Translations under genes and position numbers: made by a program
DNA from: Candidatus Poribacteria bacterium
GTDB lineage: Bacteria; Poribacteria; WGA-4E; WGA-3G
Length of the DNA: 64,000 nucleotides
Reading direction: 5' to 3'
NCBI GenBank assembly: GCA_026706025.1
Contig: JAPOZO010000060.1
Location: 62,001-126,000 of the forward strand
Notes under the pieces: generated by a model
Database searches by the model: none
Told to the model about the DNA's origin: nothing
What the model saw: only the letters and a program-made list of their open reading frames with translations
In this document: piece by piece, positions 17,876-27,082 of the stretch
Numbering within the stretch: position 1 is the stretch's first letter
How the letters are laid out: the number at the start of each line of letters is the position of its first letter

Positions 17876-20800
17876 ATGCACCAAACACAAGCAAAAACGC
17901 GCTCACAAAAGGATGCAGTCAACTTACCGCCGCGCATGAAGGCAGCACTTGAACAGTACCAAAAACGCGTATGGATAGTCAAACTCGCTGAAGGGACACT
18001 GGCAGCACTCTTCGGCATTATGATTTCATATCTTGTCGTGTTTGGCTTAGACCGCATGTTTGATACACCTACGCTCTTGCGGGTACTTATCCTACTGATG
18101 GGTATGGTGGGAATGGTGCTCTTTTTGCCCCTAAAGTACTATAATTGGGTGTGGCGACACCGGAGTTTGGAAGGTATCGCTCGACTGTTGCAGCATAAGT
18201 TTCCACGTTTTGGCGATCACGTGCTCGGTATCGTGGAACTCGCATCCAGTCGGACAGATCAATCGGCAAGCCCCGCGTTAGTTGAAGCAGCGATGCGTCA
18301 GGTTGATGCCGAGGTCGCAAAGCATAACCTCGCAAATGCTGTCCCAAATCCTCGACACCGCCGCTGGGCTTATGCGGCAGGCATTCCGATAATACTGGTT
18401 GTCATCGGGAGCATTGTGATTCCCGCAACGAGTCGGAACACGCTCGCTCGATGGCTGACCCCGTGGCGAAACGTGGAACGGTATACCTTCGCACAGTTGG
18501 AAGGTAACGCTGATCGGCGCGTTGTGGCATACGCGGAATCCTTTGATGTCGAAGCCCGCCTCAAAGAGGATTCACCATGGAAACCTGAGTCGGGCGAGGC
18601 ACAATACGCAGAACAGACCCCTATAGTTGCTGAACGCGACGGGGCAACCTACAAATTCCAATTACCGCCGCAAACCAAGGACGGAAGCGTCGCACTCCGC
18701 GTCGGAGACGCACGACGTTCTATTCCCGTTGAACCCAAGTTGCGTCCCGCACTAAAAAATCTCACTGCTAAAGTCCAATTACCGGACTATCTACAACGCC
18801 AAGAACCACGCATAGATGATATCCGCGGCGGAATTGTGAACTTAGTGAAGGGTAGTACCGCCACCTTAGAAGCCACCACGACACGTGAACTGTCGGAAGC
18901 AACTCTGAACAATCGTCCCCAAAAGGTGGATGGTGTGCGCGTGACAACCGAACCAATAGCGGTAGAAACGACGACAGAAATGCACCTGACATGGCGGGAT
19001 CGGTTCGGTCTCGCCGCCCGTGAACCACAAGTGCTACGGTTTGAGGCACTCGATGATGAATCACCAACAGTTGCTCTCAACAAATTAAAGAATAATCAGG
19101 TCGTCATTTCTAATGAAGTGCTTGCTTTTGAGATTCAGGCATCGGACGATTTCGGTGTAAAACGGATCGGCTTAGAATGGACGGGTATCGCCAATCCAAT
19201 TCACAACCCCGAACCCACCAGCGGCGAGAAAATAGTATCCGCAGGGACACCGACAGCGGACACCGTGACCGTCGCTGCCACATTTTCCCCGAAGCGTGAG
19301 AGTGTGAAACCACAGAGTCTCCGCTTGCGTGCCTATGCGGAGGACTACCTACCTAACCGCGATCGCGTCTATTCGTCGCCTCTTGTCCTCCACGTACTCA
19401 CGCCATCAGAACACTTCAAGTGGTTAGTCGGACAGATGCAGCTCTGGACGGGTGCTGCAAAGGATGTTCACGACAAGGAACTACAACTGCACCAAATCAA
19501 CCGCGAACTACGCGACCTACCCCCGGAAACCCTTGACGATCCCGCGCAGCGCAAGCGGATCCAAGAACAAGCTGCCGCAGAACGCGCCAACGCAGCAAGA
19601 CTTGACAGTCTGGTCGAAACCGGCACAGAGTTGGTTCAAGAAGCAGCGAAGAATGAAGAATTTGATGCAAAACAACTGGAGGCATGGGGAGATATAATTG
19701 AGCAGTTAGATGAGATCGCTGGACAGAGAATGCCTTCTGTCGCAGACCTACTTTCGCGTGCCGCTGAGGCACCCGGAAGCCCTGCTGAAACGGCTTCTGC
19801 TGGTAAATCTACCACGAATGCTGGAGAACAAGGACAGCCGGCAGCCCAAGCACAACGGTCGTCTTCTGGCGGTGAACCGAATGACTCAGAAAAGGTGGAG
19901 AAGTATGGACCTGACAATATCCTGCCACCTGAAGGTTTAGATGAAATTCCAGAGGATCCGAACAAACCCGGCAAGGGGGTCAGCGTAGACCGGAGCAAAC
20001 AGCCACAAGGTGGTAAACCCGGTTTTACTCCCGCCAATCCAACGCCTACTGTCTCCGACGTTGAGTCAGGGTTCAACAAAGGTGAAGACGCAGCGGAAGG
20101 ACAGGCACCGCAGATCGTGGGGGGGCTCCGTATTCCTACAACCATGCTCAAAGGCAGCGGAAGGGACAATGAAAAGTCAGAAGACGAAGAGACACCGGCA
20201 CCTCAAGCAGCGGATCTCGTCCTTGAAGCCGTCGAAGAGCAGCAGGAACTGCTGGATGCTTTTGCCAAATTAGCAGACGAGATGAGCAGGCTGCTCGTCA
20301 GCTTTGAAAACAGCACGTTTGTGAAACGATTGAAAGCCGCCTCGCGAAAACAGATCGATATCGCAGTAGACCTGAACAATCTTGATAGTTTCGGTCTTGA
20401 CCGCACCGCCGCTCTAAATAACCAATCTGATCGGGAACGTTTGGCGGAACGAGAAACCAACGAGTCTGAAACTGTATCTACTATCATACAAGACATGGTG
20501 GCTTATTCCGATCGCCGCCCTTCTCCAAACTACTTGCGCGTGCTTTCGGAGATGCAGGACGCGCTTGTCTCAAATCAGATGCAAGACATAGCAAAGACGA
20601 TTAACAAAAATTTCGTCGGACAATCTACCATTGAGGCGGAATTTTGGGCGGATACCCTGGATCGATGGGCAGAACAATTGGTAGATCCGCCCAATCGACC
20701 ACCCCCAGAGGGCGGCATGATAGAATTGCCAAACCTACCGCCAGAAATCGTCTTGGAAGTGTTGCGCATTATCGATCGCGAGATCCAGTTGCGGGAGGAG

Positions 20801-21295
20801 ACGCGCGAACTTGAACAGGCGAAAAAAGCAATTACATCCGACGAATACGCAGAGCGTAGTATCACTTTATACGATACACAGATTACGCTCACCGAGGATA
20901 CTCGCGAAGTCGCAGCGCAAATTAGCCTTTTACCTAACGCTCAGGAACGCCTCATTCAACAGCAACTCGCGAAGGTGACGGCAGCCGCAGACGTTATGGA
21001 TGAGGTAGAAGACATCCTCGCGGAACCGGATACGGGTCCCAAGGCGATTGCAGCGATAACGGAAGTCATCGAAATTCTGCTCCAAACATGCCGGATTCCA
21101 AATACGCCGATGGTAATGACAGCACCACCGGCAACTGCTGCCGCCTTGAGGCTCACGGGGATTGGGGACGACACCGGCACAGCCTTTCTTGAGAACCGTT
21201 CACCCAGACAAGCGACAGGCAAAACAGGGCGCGTGTTACCAGAGGAATTTCGTCAGGGACTGGACGCTTATTTTAACGTTTTAGAAGGAAGATAG
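17876..21295 (+). CDS. DUF4175-like large membrane protein of the MoxR cluster
   Basis: A 1139-residue protein. Two hydrophobic segments near the N-terminus (about 37-62 and 67-90) and a third near 162-182 anchor it in the membrane. A long beta-rich region follows (about 190-500, with repeated Ig-like strand patterns such as ITVxLPDYLQRQEPR). Next come a charged helical region rich in Glu, Gln and Ala (about 515-640), a low-complexity Pro/Gly/Ser linker (about 640-750) and a long helical C-terminus. The layout matches DUF4175-like proteins encoded with MoxR, DUF58 and BatA genes. No enzyme motif. It probably extends into the periplasm as a scaffold or sensor. CGAGGAGA precedes the ATG. Confidence 0.7.
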   Translation: MHQTQAKTRSQKDAVNLPPRMKAALEQYQKRVWIVKLAEGTLAALFGIMISYLVVFGLDRMFDTPTLLRVLILLMGMVGMVLFLPLKYYNWVWRHRSLEGIARLLQHKFPRFGDHVLGIVELASSRTDQSASPALVEAAMRQVDAEVAKHNLANAVPNPRHRRWAYAAGIPIILVVIGSIVIPATSRNTLARWLTPWRNVERYTFAQLEGNADRRVVAYAESFDVEARLKEDSPWKPESGEAQYAEQTPIVAERDGATYKFQLPPQTKDGSVALRVGDARRSIPVEPKLRPALKNLTAKVQLPDYLQRQEPRIDDIRGGIVNLVKGSTATLEATTTRELSEATLNNRPQKVDGVRVTTEPIAVETTTEMHLTWRDRFGLAAREPQVLRFEALDDESPTVALNKLKNNQVVISNEVLAFEIQASDDFGVKRIGLEWTGIANPIHNPEPTSGEKIVSAGTPTADTVTVAATFSPKRESVKPQSLRLRAYAEDYLPNRDRVYSSPLVLHVLTPSEHFKWLVGQMQLWTGAAKDVHDKELQLHQINRELRDLPPETLDDPAQRKRIQEQAAAERANAARLDSLVETGTELVQEAAKNEEFDAKQLEAWGDIIEQLDEIAGQRMPSVADLLSRAAEAPGSPAETASAGKSTTNAGEQGQPAAQAQRSSSGGEPNDSEKVEKYGPDNILPPEGLDEIPEDPNKPGKGVSVDRSKQPQGGKPGFTPANPTPTVSDVESGFNKGEDAAEGQAPQIVGGLRIPTTMLKGSGRDNEKSEDEETPAPQAADLVLEAVEEQQELLDAFAKLADEMSRLLVSFENSTFVKRLKAASRKQIDIAVDLNNLDSFGLDRTAALNNQSDRERLAERETNESETVSTIIQDMVAYSDRRPSPNYLRVLSEMQDALVSNQMQDIAKTINKNFVGQSTIEAEFWADTLDRWAEQLVDPPNRPPPEGGMIELPNLPPEIVLEVLRIIDREIQLREETRELEQAKKAITSDEYAERSITLYDTQITLTEDTREVAAQISLLPNAQERLIQQQLAKVTAAADVMDEVEDILAEPDTGPKAIAAITEVIEILLQTCRIPNTPMVMTAPPATAAALRLTGIGDDTGTAFLENRSPRQATGKTGRVLPEEFRQGLDAYFNVLEGR

Positions 21296-21332
21296 TAGAT
21301 ACACGGTATACTGTTAAACAGAGGATAGACCG

Positions 21333-22283
21333 ATGGAAATCAATGAAAGAAAAGATGCTATTCCGTTTGAGTTGTTCGCCAGTTTCAAGCGGATAGAAAC
21401 AGGTAATCCGATCATCGCGTTGCCGCCACCACTCTGGGCAGCAGCAACACATGCGATCATTGTTGACAGGACGGTACACTACATCTGGTGTAAACGGGAT
21501 CTTGGCGTTCGCTGGTTGATAATGCACGCCACGGCTCCTATTGATGATCTCACGGACATCACGCAGGACGCACGGAACCCTATTATTGAACCCTCAACGG
21601 ACGGTTTTGATAACGCAGCCGTCGAGTACCCTTTTCCGTTCCTAAATCCTGCTGATGGGAAGTATTATATGTACTATCGGGGCAAAGGAGAAACAACACC
21701 CGAACAGACAGGTCTGCTTGTGAGCGATGGAGACTTAGGCGAGTGGCAGCGCGTTCAGCATACGCCTGTTATTCCCGCAGATACCGAACACGAACGGCAC
21801 GGATCAACACACCCTTCGGTAGCAGTAGAAGGCGACACAATTCACATCGTTTATACCGGCAAGGCGACACGATCTTTCGGCGAGGGACTCACAATGTGTC
21901 ACGCCACCGCACCGACGAGCGATCCAGCAGCGGTCACAAAAAATCCTGCCAATCCGGTTTTCACAGGAAGTGGGGAAACATGGGATAGCAAATCCGTTCG
22001 TGAAACCGAATTGTTCAAAGGACCACAGTACTTCCATATTATCTATGGCGGTTTCGATGGCGAAGTCTGGCGGATGGGACATGTCCGGACTCGCGATTTT
22101 CAGACCTTTGAACCGAACCCTTACAATCCTATATTTACACCATCGGACACCCCTGAAGCATTCGATTGCGACAGCGTGTTAACGGGGCAAATCCTCGAAA
22201 TCGGTGATACCTATGCCATGCTCTACGCTGGGAAAAAAGGACAAGAATGGCAGACCGGTTTAGCTACAATTCGAGAAGATTAG
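21333..22283 (+). CDS. Five-bladed beta-propeller glycosidase-like protein (GH43/GH130 superfamily)
   Basis: A 316-residue protein without signal peptide. Repeated blades of the type PSVAVEGDTIHIVYTGKA, YPFPFLNPADGKYYMYYRGK and GDTYAMLYAGKKG are typical of the five-bladed propellers of GH43/GH32/GH68 glycosidases and GH130 phosphorylases. Conserved acidic positions lie near the blade starts (for example EYPFPF, DCDSVLTG). The cytoplasmic location would fit a mannoside phosphorylase-like role better than a secreted hydrolase, but this is inference. AGAGGA lies before the ATG, 37 bases after the DUF4175-like gene, so it may be read from the same transcript. It has a distant functional relative at 32446. 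Confidence 0.72.
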   Translation: MEINERKDAIPFELFASFKRIETGNPIIALPPPLWAAATHAIIVDRTVHYIWCKRDLGVRWLIMHATAPIDDLTDITQDARNPIIEPSTDGFDNAAVEYPFPFLNPADGKYYMYYRGKGETTPEQTGLLVSDGDLGEWQRVQHTPVIPADTEHERHGSTHPSVAVEGDTIHIVYTGKATRSFGEGLTMCHATAPTSDPAAVTKNPANPVFTGSGETWDSKSVRETELFKGPQYFHIIYGGFDGEVWRMGHVRTRDFQTFEPNPYNPIFTPSDTPEAFDCDSVLTGQILEIGDTYAMLYAGKKGQEWQTGLATIRED

Positions 22284-22392
22284 ATGTTGGAACGTTCAAT
22301 AATTTACACCAAATTCACACTGAAAGTTATGAACAAAACGTCCGTTCAATGCAAGAACGAGGAGAAAATAATCACAAGGAGGTCTGGAACAG

Positions 22393-24123
22393 ATGGCTCG
22401 TTTTATTTTCATGTTGATATTAGCCGCTTGTGTCAGTATGTTTACTGATATTGTCTTTGCTCAGGGTGCCGCGATGAGCGGTGGGACCCTCCGCGGACAG
22501 ATTACTGACGTAACGCCAGCGCAGAACCCTATTGAGGACGTTGAGGTCAAGATTGTTGCACAAGATAGCGGCAAGGAATGGACAATAAAGACAGATGCAG
22601 ATGGCAATTACAAACACGCTGAGCTCCCCGCCGGACGCTACCTGATTAGCATATCTAAGGACGGATACGACAAGCGCGTTGGGAAATCTGTTACCATTGT
22701 TGATGGTGGCGACCACTTCGTTCCACTCAAAATGGCTGAGAAAGGTAAGGTCAATCTGTTTGAGGTGCAACCAGGCAAAATAGACAGGATGGTCATTAAA
22801 CAGCGAATCAAGCAGCAAACTAAGTCGTTACTCCAAGGTGTTGCTGAAAGTATGGGCGAGCGTTACAAGCTGGACGAAGCAGTTGTCAAATCACTTTATC
22901 AGTCAATGGTTAATTCTATTGAGGGGCTACTGGCGCAGATTGGTGGTCTGAGTACCTTCGCGAATGCAAGTATAGCGTTCAAAATGTTATTGGCACAGCC
23001 CGATTGCAAGGCAGCGTTTGCTGAACACTTGAGCGAGGCGCAGCTTCAGGATTATTTGGACTTCACAGCAGCACGACAGCAGCGAGATCGAGAGGCGGTC
23101 GCTCGTCGAATAACCGCTGCACTTGACAGAGAACTCAGTTTGACGGCAGATCAACGCGAAAAAGTTGTGAAGTTGCTGCGTGGTGCTGCGTGGAGGAATA
23201 GTGGTTTCGCAAGTTCAATGAACACCCTACGGATCAGTTCGCAGAAAGCAGTGCATCTGGTGCATCATAGATTGAAAATCTCTCTGGATAATACCTTGAG
23301 CGAAGCGCAATCCAAGGTTTGGCATGCGTTGGTTAACACAAATGCGAACAGAGAGCATCTCGCTGTCCTCATGCCCGAAGTCGAGGTTCAGGTTGGCATC
23401 GCGGATAAAAAGGTAGATGCGGGTAAAATTGTGGATCGAAACAAAAAGCGTCCGTTTATCCGCAAGGAAGCAGCCAAGCCTGTCAAGATAGAGAACGAAG
23501 TTAAAGTAGTGATTAATGAAGTAGCGATTGACCCGCCGGAGAGACTACAACCTTGGATTGAATTTAACGCAGGGACAGCAGCATCTCAAGAACAAATGAT
23601 GGAGATCGCCGAAGCCAAACTCACAGCGCATACCGAATTGTTAGGTTCCCTCGACGAGCGTGCCACTCGGCGTTTGGCACTTGCTGCCAAAGGCGTGGCA
23701 CAACAGTACATTGAAGCCCAAGACGAAACTCCCGAAGCGAGGGAGGAATTGTGGGGAGATGGAAGTACAAACGTTGACATTACGGATCATCCGATGTATC
23801 AACGAGCTATTAAAGATGTACTTTCTGAAGAGGCGTTCGCGCAGTATAGCGCGTCCCAAGCGGAAAGAGAAGTTTGGCATCAACAGGTGCTGCGTGATGT
23901 GATAGTGGCGTGCATAGACACGCAGCTGCTTTTGGACGACACACAGCGGGAAACGTTAGAAACAGCAGCATCGCAATTGGTACCCAGTCCACTTAAGGAA
24001 AAGAAATCCGCGGAGTTCATGTTTTTCCAACTTTTCCCACAGACAGTAAACTTTGAGATCCTGACACATTGGCAGCAGGACGAATTTAAACGCGTGTTCG
24101 GTCCAATGATGTGGCGGAGATGA
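22393..24123 (+). CDS. Exported protein: carboxypeptidase-regulatory-like domain plus LTxxQ-type helical region (copy 1)
   Basis: A 576-residue exported protein. A signal peptide (cleavage near FAQGA, about 24) is followed by a carboxypeptidase regulatory-like beta-sandwich (about 30-115: LRGQITDVTPAQNPIEDVEV ... DGNYKHAELPAGRYLISI). The rest is alpha-helical, with LSLTADQREKVVKLL near residue 245, a pattern like the LTxxQ repeats of Spy/CpxP-type periplasmic proteins, and a related LLDDTQRETLETAA near the end. Function unknown; a periplasmic binding or chaperone-like role is one option. A strong AAGGAGG precedes the ATG by 10 bases. The neighbour at 24144 is its tandem duplicate, 20 bases downstream. 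Confidence 0.7.
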   Translation: MARFIFMLILAACVSMFTDIVFAQGAAMSGGTLRGQITDVTPAQNPIEDVEVKIVAQDSGKEWTIKTDADGNYKHAELPAGRYLISISKDGYDKRVGKSVTIVDGGDHFVPLKMAEKGKVNLFEVQPGKIDRMVIKQRIKQQTKSLLQGVAESMGERYKLDEAVVKSLYQSMVNSIEGLLAQIGGLSTFANASIAFKMLLAQPDCKAAFAEHLSEAQLQDYLDFTAARQQRDREAVARRITAALDRELSLTADQREKVVKLLRGAAWRNSGFASSMNTLRISSQKAVHLVHHRLKISLDNTLSEAQSKVWHALVNTNANREHLAVLMPEVEVQVGIADKKVDAGKIVDRNKKRPFIRKEAAKPVKIENEVKVVINEVAIDPPERLQPWIEFNAGTAASQEQMMEIAEAKLTAHTELLGSLDERATRRLALAAKGVAQQYIEAQDETPEAREELWGDGSTNVDITDHPMYQRAIKDVLSEEAFAQYSASQAEREVWHQQVLRDVIVACIDTQLLLDDTQRETLETAASQLVPSPLKEKKSAEFMFFQLFPQTVNFEILTHWQQDEFKRVFGPMMWRR

Positions 24124-24143
24124 CTATGAAAAGGAGCAAATAG

Positions 24144-25835
24144 ATGACTCGTTTTAGTTTTGTGTTAATAGTTACTGCTTGGGTCGGAATGTTTACTGGC
24201 ATTGCCCTTGCCCAGGACAACGCTATAAATGGTGGTACTATTCGTGGCATGATTACCGACACAACCCCAGAACAAAATCCGATTGAAGGTGTTGAGGTCA
24301 AAATTGTCGCCCAAGACGGCACAGAGCATACAACAAAAACAGATGCCAACGGCGATTATAAAAAAGCAGGTATCCCCGCAGGACGCTATACCATCAGTAT
24401 CCACAAGGAAGGATACAATGACCGCCGCGGAAAACCCGTTACAATCGTTAACGGTGGAGATCATTTTGTCCCGCTCAAAATGACTGAAAAGGGCAATATT
24501 GGGTTGTCCTCTAAAACGCAAGGCGTAAATTTGGATCCTAACCTTGACAAGCAAATCGAATCTTTACTTGCGCGCGTCGGTGAAAGTATCGGTAAGCGTT
24601 ACAATCTCAATGAGGCAGCTACCAAATCACTTCGTCAGTCAATTTACAATTCAAATAAGATTGTGCTAACGCAGAACGAGAGTCTGCGTGCCTTCGCGAA
24701 GGCATTGGAAGGGGGCAACATAGCACTACTTGAATTCTTTTTGTCACATCCACACACCAAGGCAATATTTGCTAAACACCTGACCGAGACGCAACTTCAG
24801 GAGTATCTGAAACTCAACCAAAATAGATGGCAGCTATACCAACAAGCAATCGCACGTCAAATAGTCGTGATGCTTGACCGAGAACTCTCCCTAACGACCG
24901 ATCAACGCCAAAAAATTGAACAATTACTACTTGACACGAAGGACAGTGATACCTTCCCAAACTCAATGATCATAATGCTTAATTCACTGAACGCAGCCCA
25001 TCTGGTGCACTATAAGTTAAAACTCTCTCTGGACGAGATATTGAGCCAGACACAATCCAAAATTTGGCATGGACTCGTTAGCGCAGATTTGGAGGAACTA
25101 CACGAAATTGCCGCACCCATACCCGAAGTTGTAATAAAGGGTGCGGTCGATGCTGGCAAAGTGCAAGAAAAAGAGGCTGACGCGATACTTGAGCAGCTCA
25201 ATAAACAGACCGCCGATAAAGGTAACACACCAGAATCTCAAGAGCGTATAGAGCAGATGCGGCAGCTCATGGAAGCCAAGTTGGCAGCACATACTGAACT
25301 GTTACAACCACTCGATGAGCGTGCCTCTCGACATCTACGAGTAGCCGCCAAAGGGATCGTTCAACAATACCTCGAAATTCATGGCAAAACGCCTGAAGCA
25401 ACAAAACCGGAAACCGATGCGAAACCCAAGCAGGCTGGCGAAATCACTCCCAAAGAAGCTGCAGAGAAACTCAAAACCTTAAGGGAAGGGGTTGATATTA
25501 CAGATCACCCACTCTATCAACAAGCCATCAAGGATGTACTCTCCGAAGATGCCTTTAAACTATATCGCGCCCACCAAACCGAAAGAGACAACTTGCGGCA
25601 ACAGGTGCTACGCGATAGGTTGGTAGCACTTATAGATAACCAGCTCCTCTTGGACGAAACACAGCGGAACCACTTAGAAACTGTAGCAGCACAAGTGACG
25701 CTCCCCTCCTCAAATGAGGAAGCAGTCATGGCACTATTCATGCAATTTTCTCAACAAACAGACCTCAAGATACTGAGTTCTTGGCAGCGGCGCGAATTTG
25801 GACAACTGTTCGGTCCACCAGTAGAGAAAGAATAA
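24144..25835 (+). CDS. Exported protein: carboxypeptidase-regulatory-like domain plus LTxxQ-type helical region (copy 2)
   Basis: A 563-residue tandem paralogue of the preceding gene. It shares signal peptide layout, the beta-sandwich (IRGMITDTTPEQNPIEGVEV) and the helical C-terminus (LSLTTDQRQKIEQLL; LLDETQRNHLETVA). The middle region, around residues 345-450, is rich in Lys, Glu and Pro and differs most. AAAAGGAGC precedes the ATG. The two genes and the squalene-cyclase-fold gene that follows (21 bases further) are spaced like an operon. The divergence between the copies indicates an old duplication rather than a recent tandem event. Confidence 0.7.
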   Translation: MTRFSFVLIVTAWVGMFTGIALAQDNAINGGTIRGMITDTTPEQNPIEGVEVKIVAQDGTEHTTKTDANGDYKKAGIPAGRYTISIHKEGYNDRRGKPVTIVNGGDHFVPLKMTEKGNIGLSSKTQGVNLDPNLDKQIESLLARVGESIGKRYNLNEAATKSLRQSIYNSNKIVLTQNESLRAFAKALEGGNIALLEFFLSHPHTKAIFAKHLTETQLQEYLKLNQNRWQLYQQAIARQIVVMLDRELSLTTDQRQKIEQLLLDTKDSDTFPNSMIIMLNSLNAAHLVHYKLKLSLDEILSQTQSKIWHGLVSADLEELHEIAAPIPEVVIKGAVDAGKVQEKEADAILEQLNKQTADKGNTPESQERIEQMRQLMEAKLAAHTELLQPLDERASRHLRVAAKGIVQQYLEIHGKTPEATKPETDAKPKQAGEITPKEAAEKLKTLREGVDITDHPLYQQAIKDVLSEDAFKLYRAHQTERDNLRQQVLRDRLVALIDNQLLLDETQRNHLETVAAQVTLPSSNEEAVMALFMQFSQQTDLKILSSWQRREFGQLFGPPVEKE

Positions 25836-25856
25836 TCGTAAGGAGAATCAGAAAAG

Positions 25857-26921
25857 ATGAAGAAAAAACACAGATTCATTATCGGGTTTTCCAGTTTCCT
25901 GATGTTGCTCAGCATATTGGAAACCCACGCGCAAGATCCCACGATCCGCTACGGTACAGGGGTACCACCAGCGGTTAGAAGCATCAACGACCGGAGCTTG
26001 CGGTATCTTGCTAACACGCAACTCGAAGACGGCAGCTGGCCAGGCGGACAGAATGGGGCAGGAATCACCGGGATTTGTGTCATGGCATTTATGGCGAGTG
26101 GCGAGGATCCGGATTACGGACCTTATGCCACGCATATCCGTAAAGCCTTGCGCAATATGATCATAAATCAGAATCCGAAAACCGGGTACATGACAGGGTA
26201 CGGGCATGGATCAATGTACCACCACGGTTTTGCGATGTTAGCACTCTCCGAGGCGTATGGTGCAGTAAATGAAGAACTCCTCTGGAAAGGGAGTGATACA
26301 CCCGCCAATCGGCGACGTACCATCGGCGAGGCTCTGGAACTTGCAGTACGGTGTGCGTTAACCGCGCAAGAAAAAAATCCGTGGGGTGCTTGGCGGTATT
26401 CACCAGGATCCCAAGATGCCGACACAACCGTCGCTGGCACCGTGTTGATGGGCATACTCGGCGCACGAAACGCTGGAATTGAGGTCCCTAACGAAGCTGT
26501 TGATAAGGCATTAACTTTTTTTCAAACTTGCACCATGCGAGGTGGCGGTGTCTCTTACCAACCCATGAGCAGTCATGGCGACGGACTCACTCGGACAGCC
26601 ATTGGAACACTCGTTTACGCAATCGGAAAAAGGAAGGATACCCCAGAATACAAATCCGCCTCCGAGTTTATCAAGCGCAGAATGGATCAAAGTGTACGCA
26701 GTCGGTACACCTTCTACAATCTCTACTATATGGCGCAGGCACTCTTCCAAAGCGACTTCAAGGCATGGCAAGCTTGGAATCAACGGATCATTGAGCGGCT
26801 TCAAGGGATGCAGCAAGAAGATGGCAGCTTCACGAGTAGCTACGGGAGTGCCTACGCGACCGGAATGGCTGTTCTCACTTTGGCACTGAATTATCGCCTA
26901 TTGCCAATTTACGAGAGGTAG
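25857..26921 (+). CDS. Exported prenyltransferase/squalene-oxidase-repeat protein (alpha/alpha toroid)
   Basis: A 354-residue protein with a signal peptide (cleavage near THAQ, about 23) and an alpha/alpha-barrel of the squalene-hopene cyclase type. QW-like motifs are present (QLEDGSWPGG near 57, QQEDGSFTSSYGSAY near 320), and an acidic DADTT segment falls where cyclases carry DxDD. The length is about half that of a real squalene-hopene cyclase, and the protein is exported, so cyclase activity is unlikely. Similar short exported proteins accompany MoxR/vWA clusters in planctomycete-like bacteria. GTAAGGAGA precedes the ATG. Probable last gene of the 22.4-26.9 kb operon. Confidence 0.78.
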   Translation: MKKKHRFIIGFSSFLMLLSILETHAQDPTIRYGTGVPPAVRSINDRSLRYLANTQLEDGSWPGGQNGAGITGICVMAFMASGEDPDYGPYATHIRKALRNMIINQNPKTGYMTGYGHGSMYHHGFAMLALSEAYGAVNEELLWKGSDTPANRRRTIGEALELAVRCALTAQEKNPWGAWRYSPGSQDADTTVAGTVLMGILGARNAGIEVPNEAVDKALTFFQTCTMRGGGVSYQPMSSHGDGLTRTAIGTLVYAIGKRKDTPEYKSASEFIKRRMDQSVRSRYTFYNLYYMAQALFQSDFKAWQAWNQRIIERLQGMQQEDGSFTSSYGSAYATGMAVLTLALNYRLLPIYER

Positions 26922-26936
26922 ATAGCGATCAGAAGA

Positions 26937-27065
26937 ATAGTTACCAGTTGCCAGTTACAAGACCGTTGTGATTAAATCATGGGAAACACCCAAGCAACAA
27001 CAAACCTCTTTAACTGACAACTGAAAGGTTTTCGTAGAAAACCGTACTGAGAACTGACAACTGAT
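26937..27065 (+). repeat. CAGTTGTCAGT-family intergenic repeat, copy 3
   Basis: Left arm TAGTTACCAGTTGCCAGT, right arm GAACTGACAACTGA, with the shared inner blocks AACTGAAAGGTTTTC and GAAAACCGTACTGA also found at 12009-12154. It fills the gap before the gene at 27083. Confidence 0.7.
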
Positions 27066-27082
27066 GAAAATGGAGAAAAACA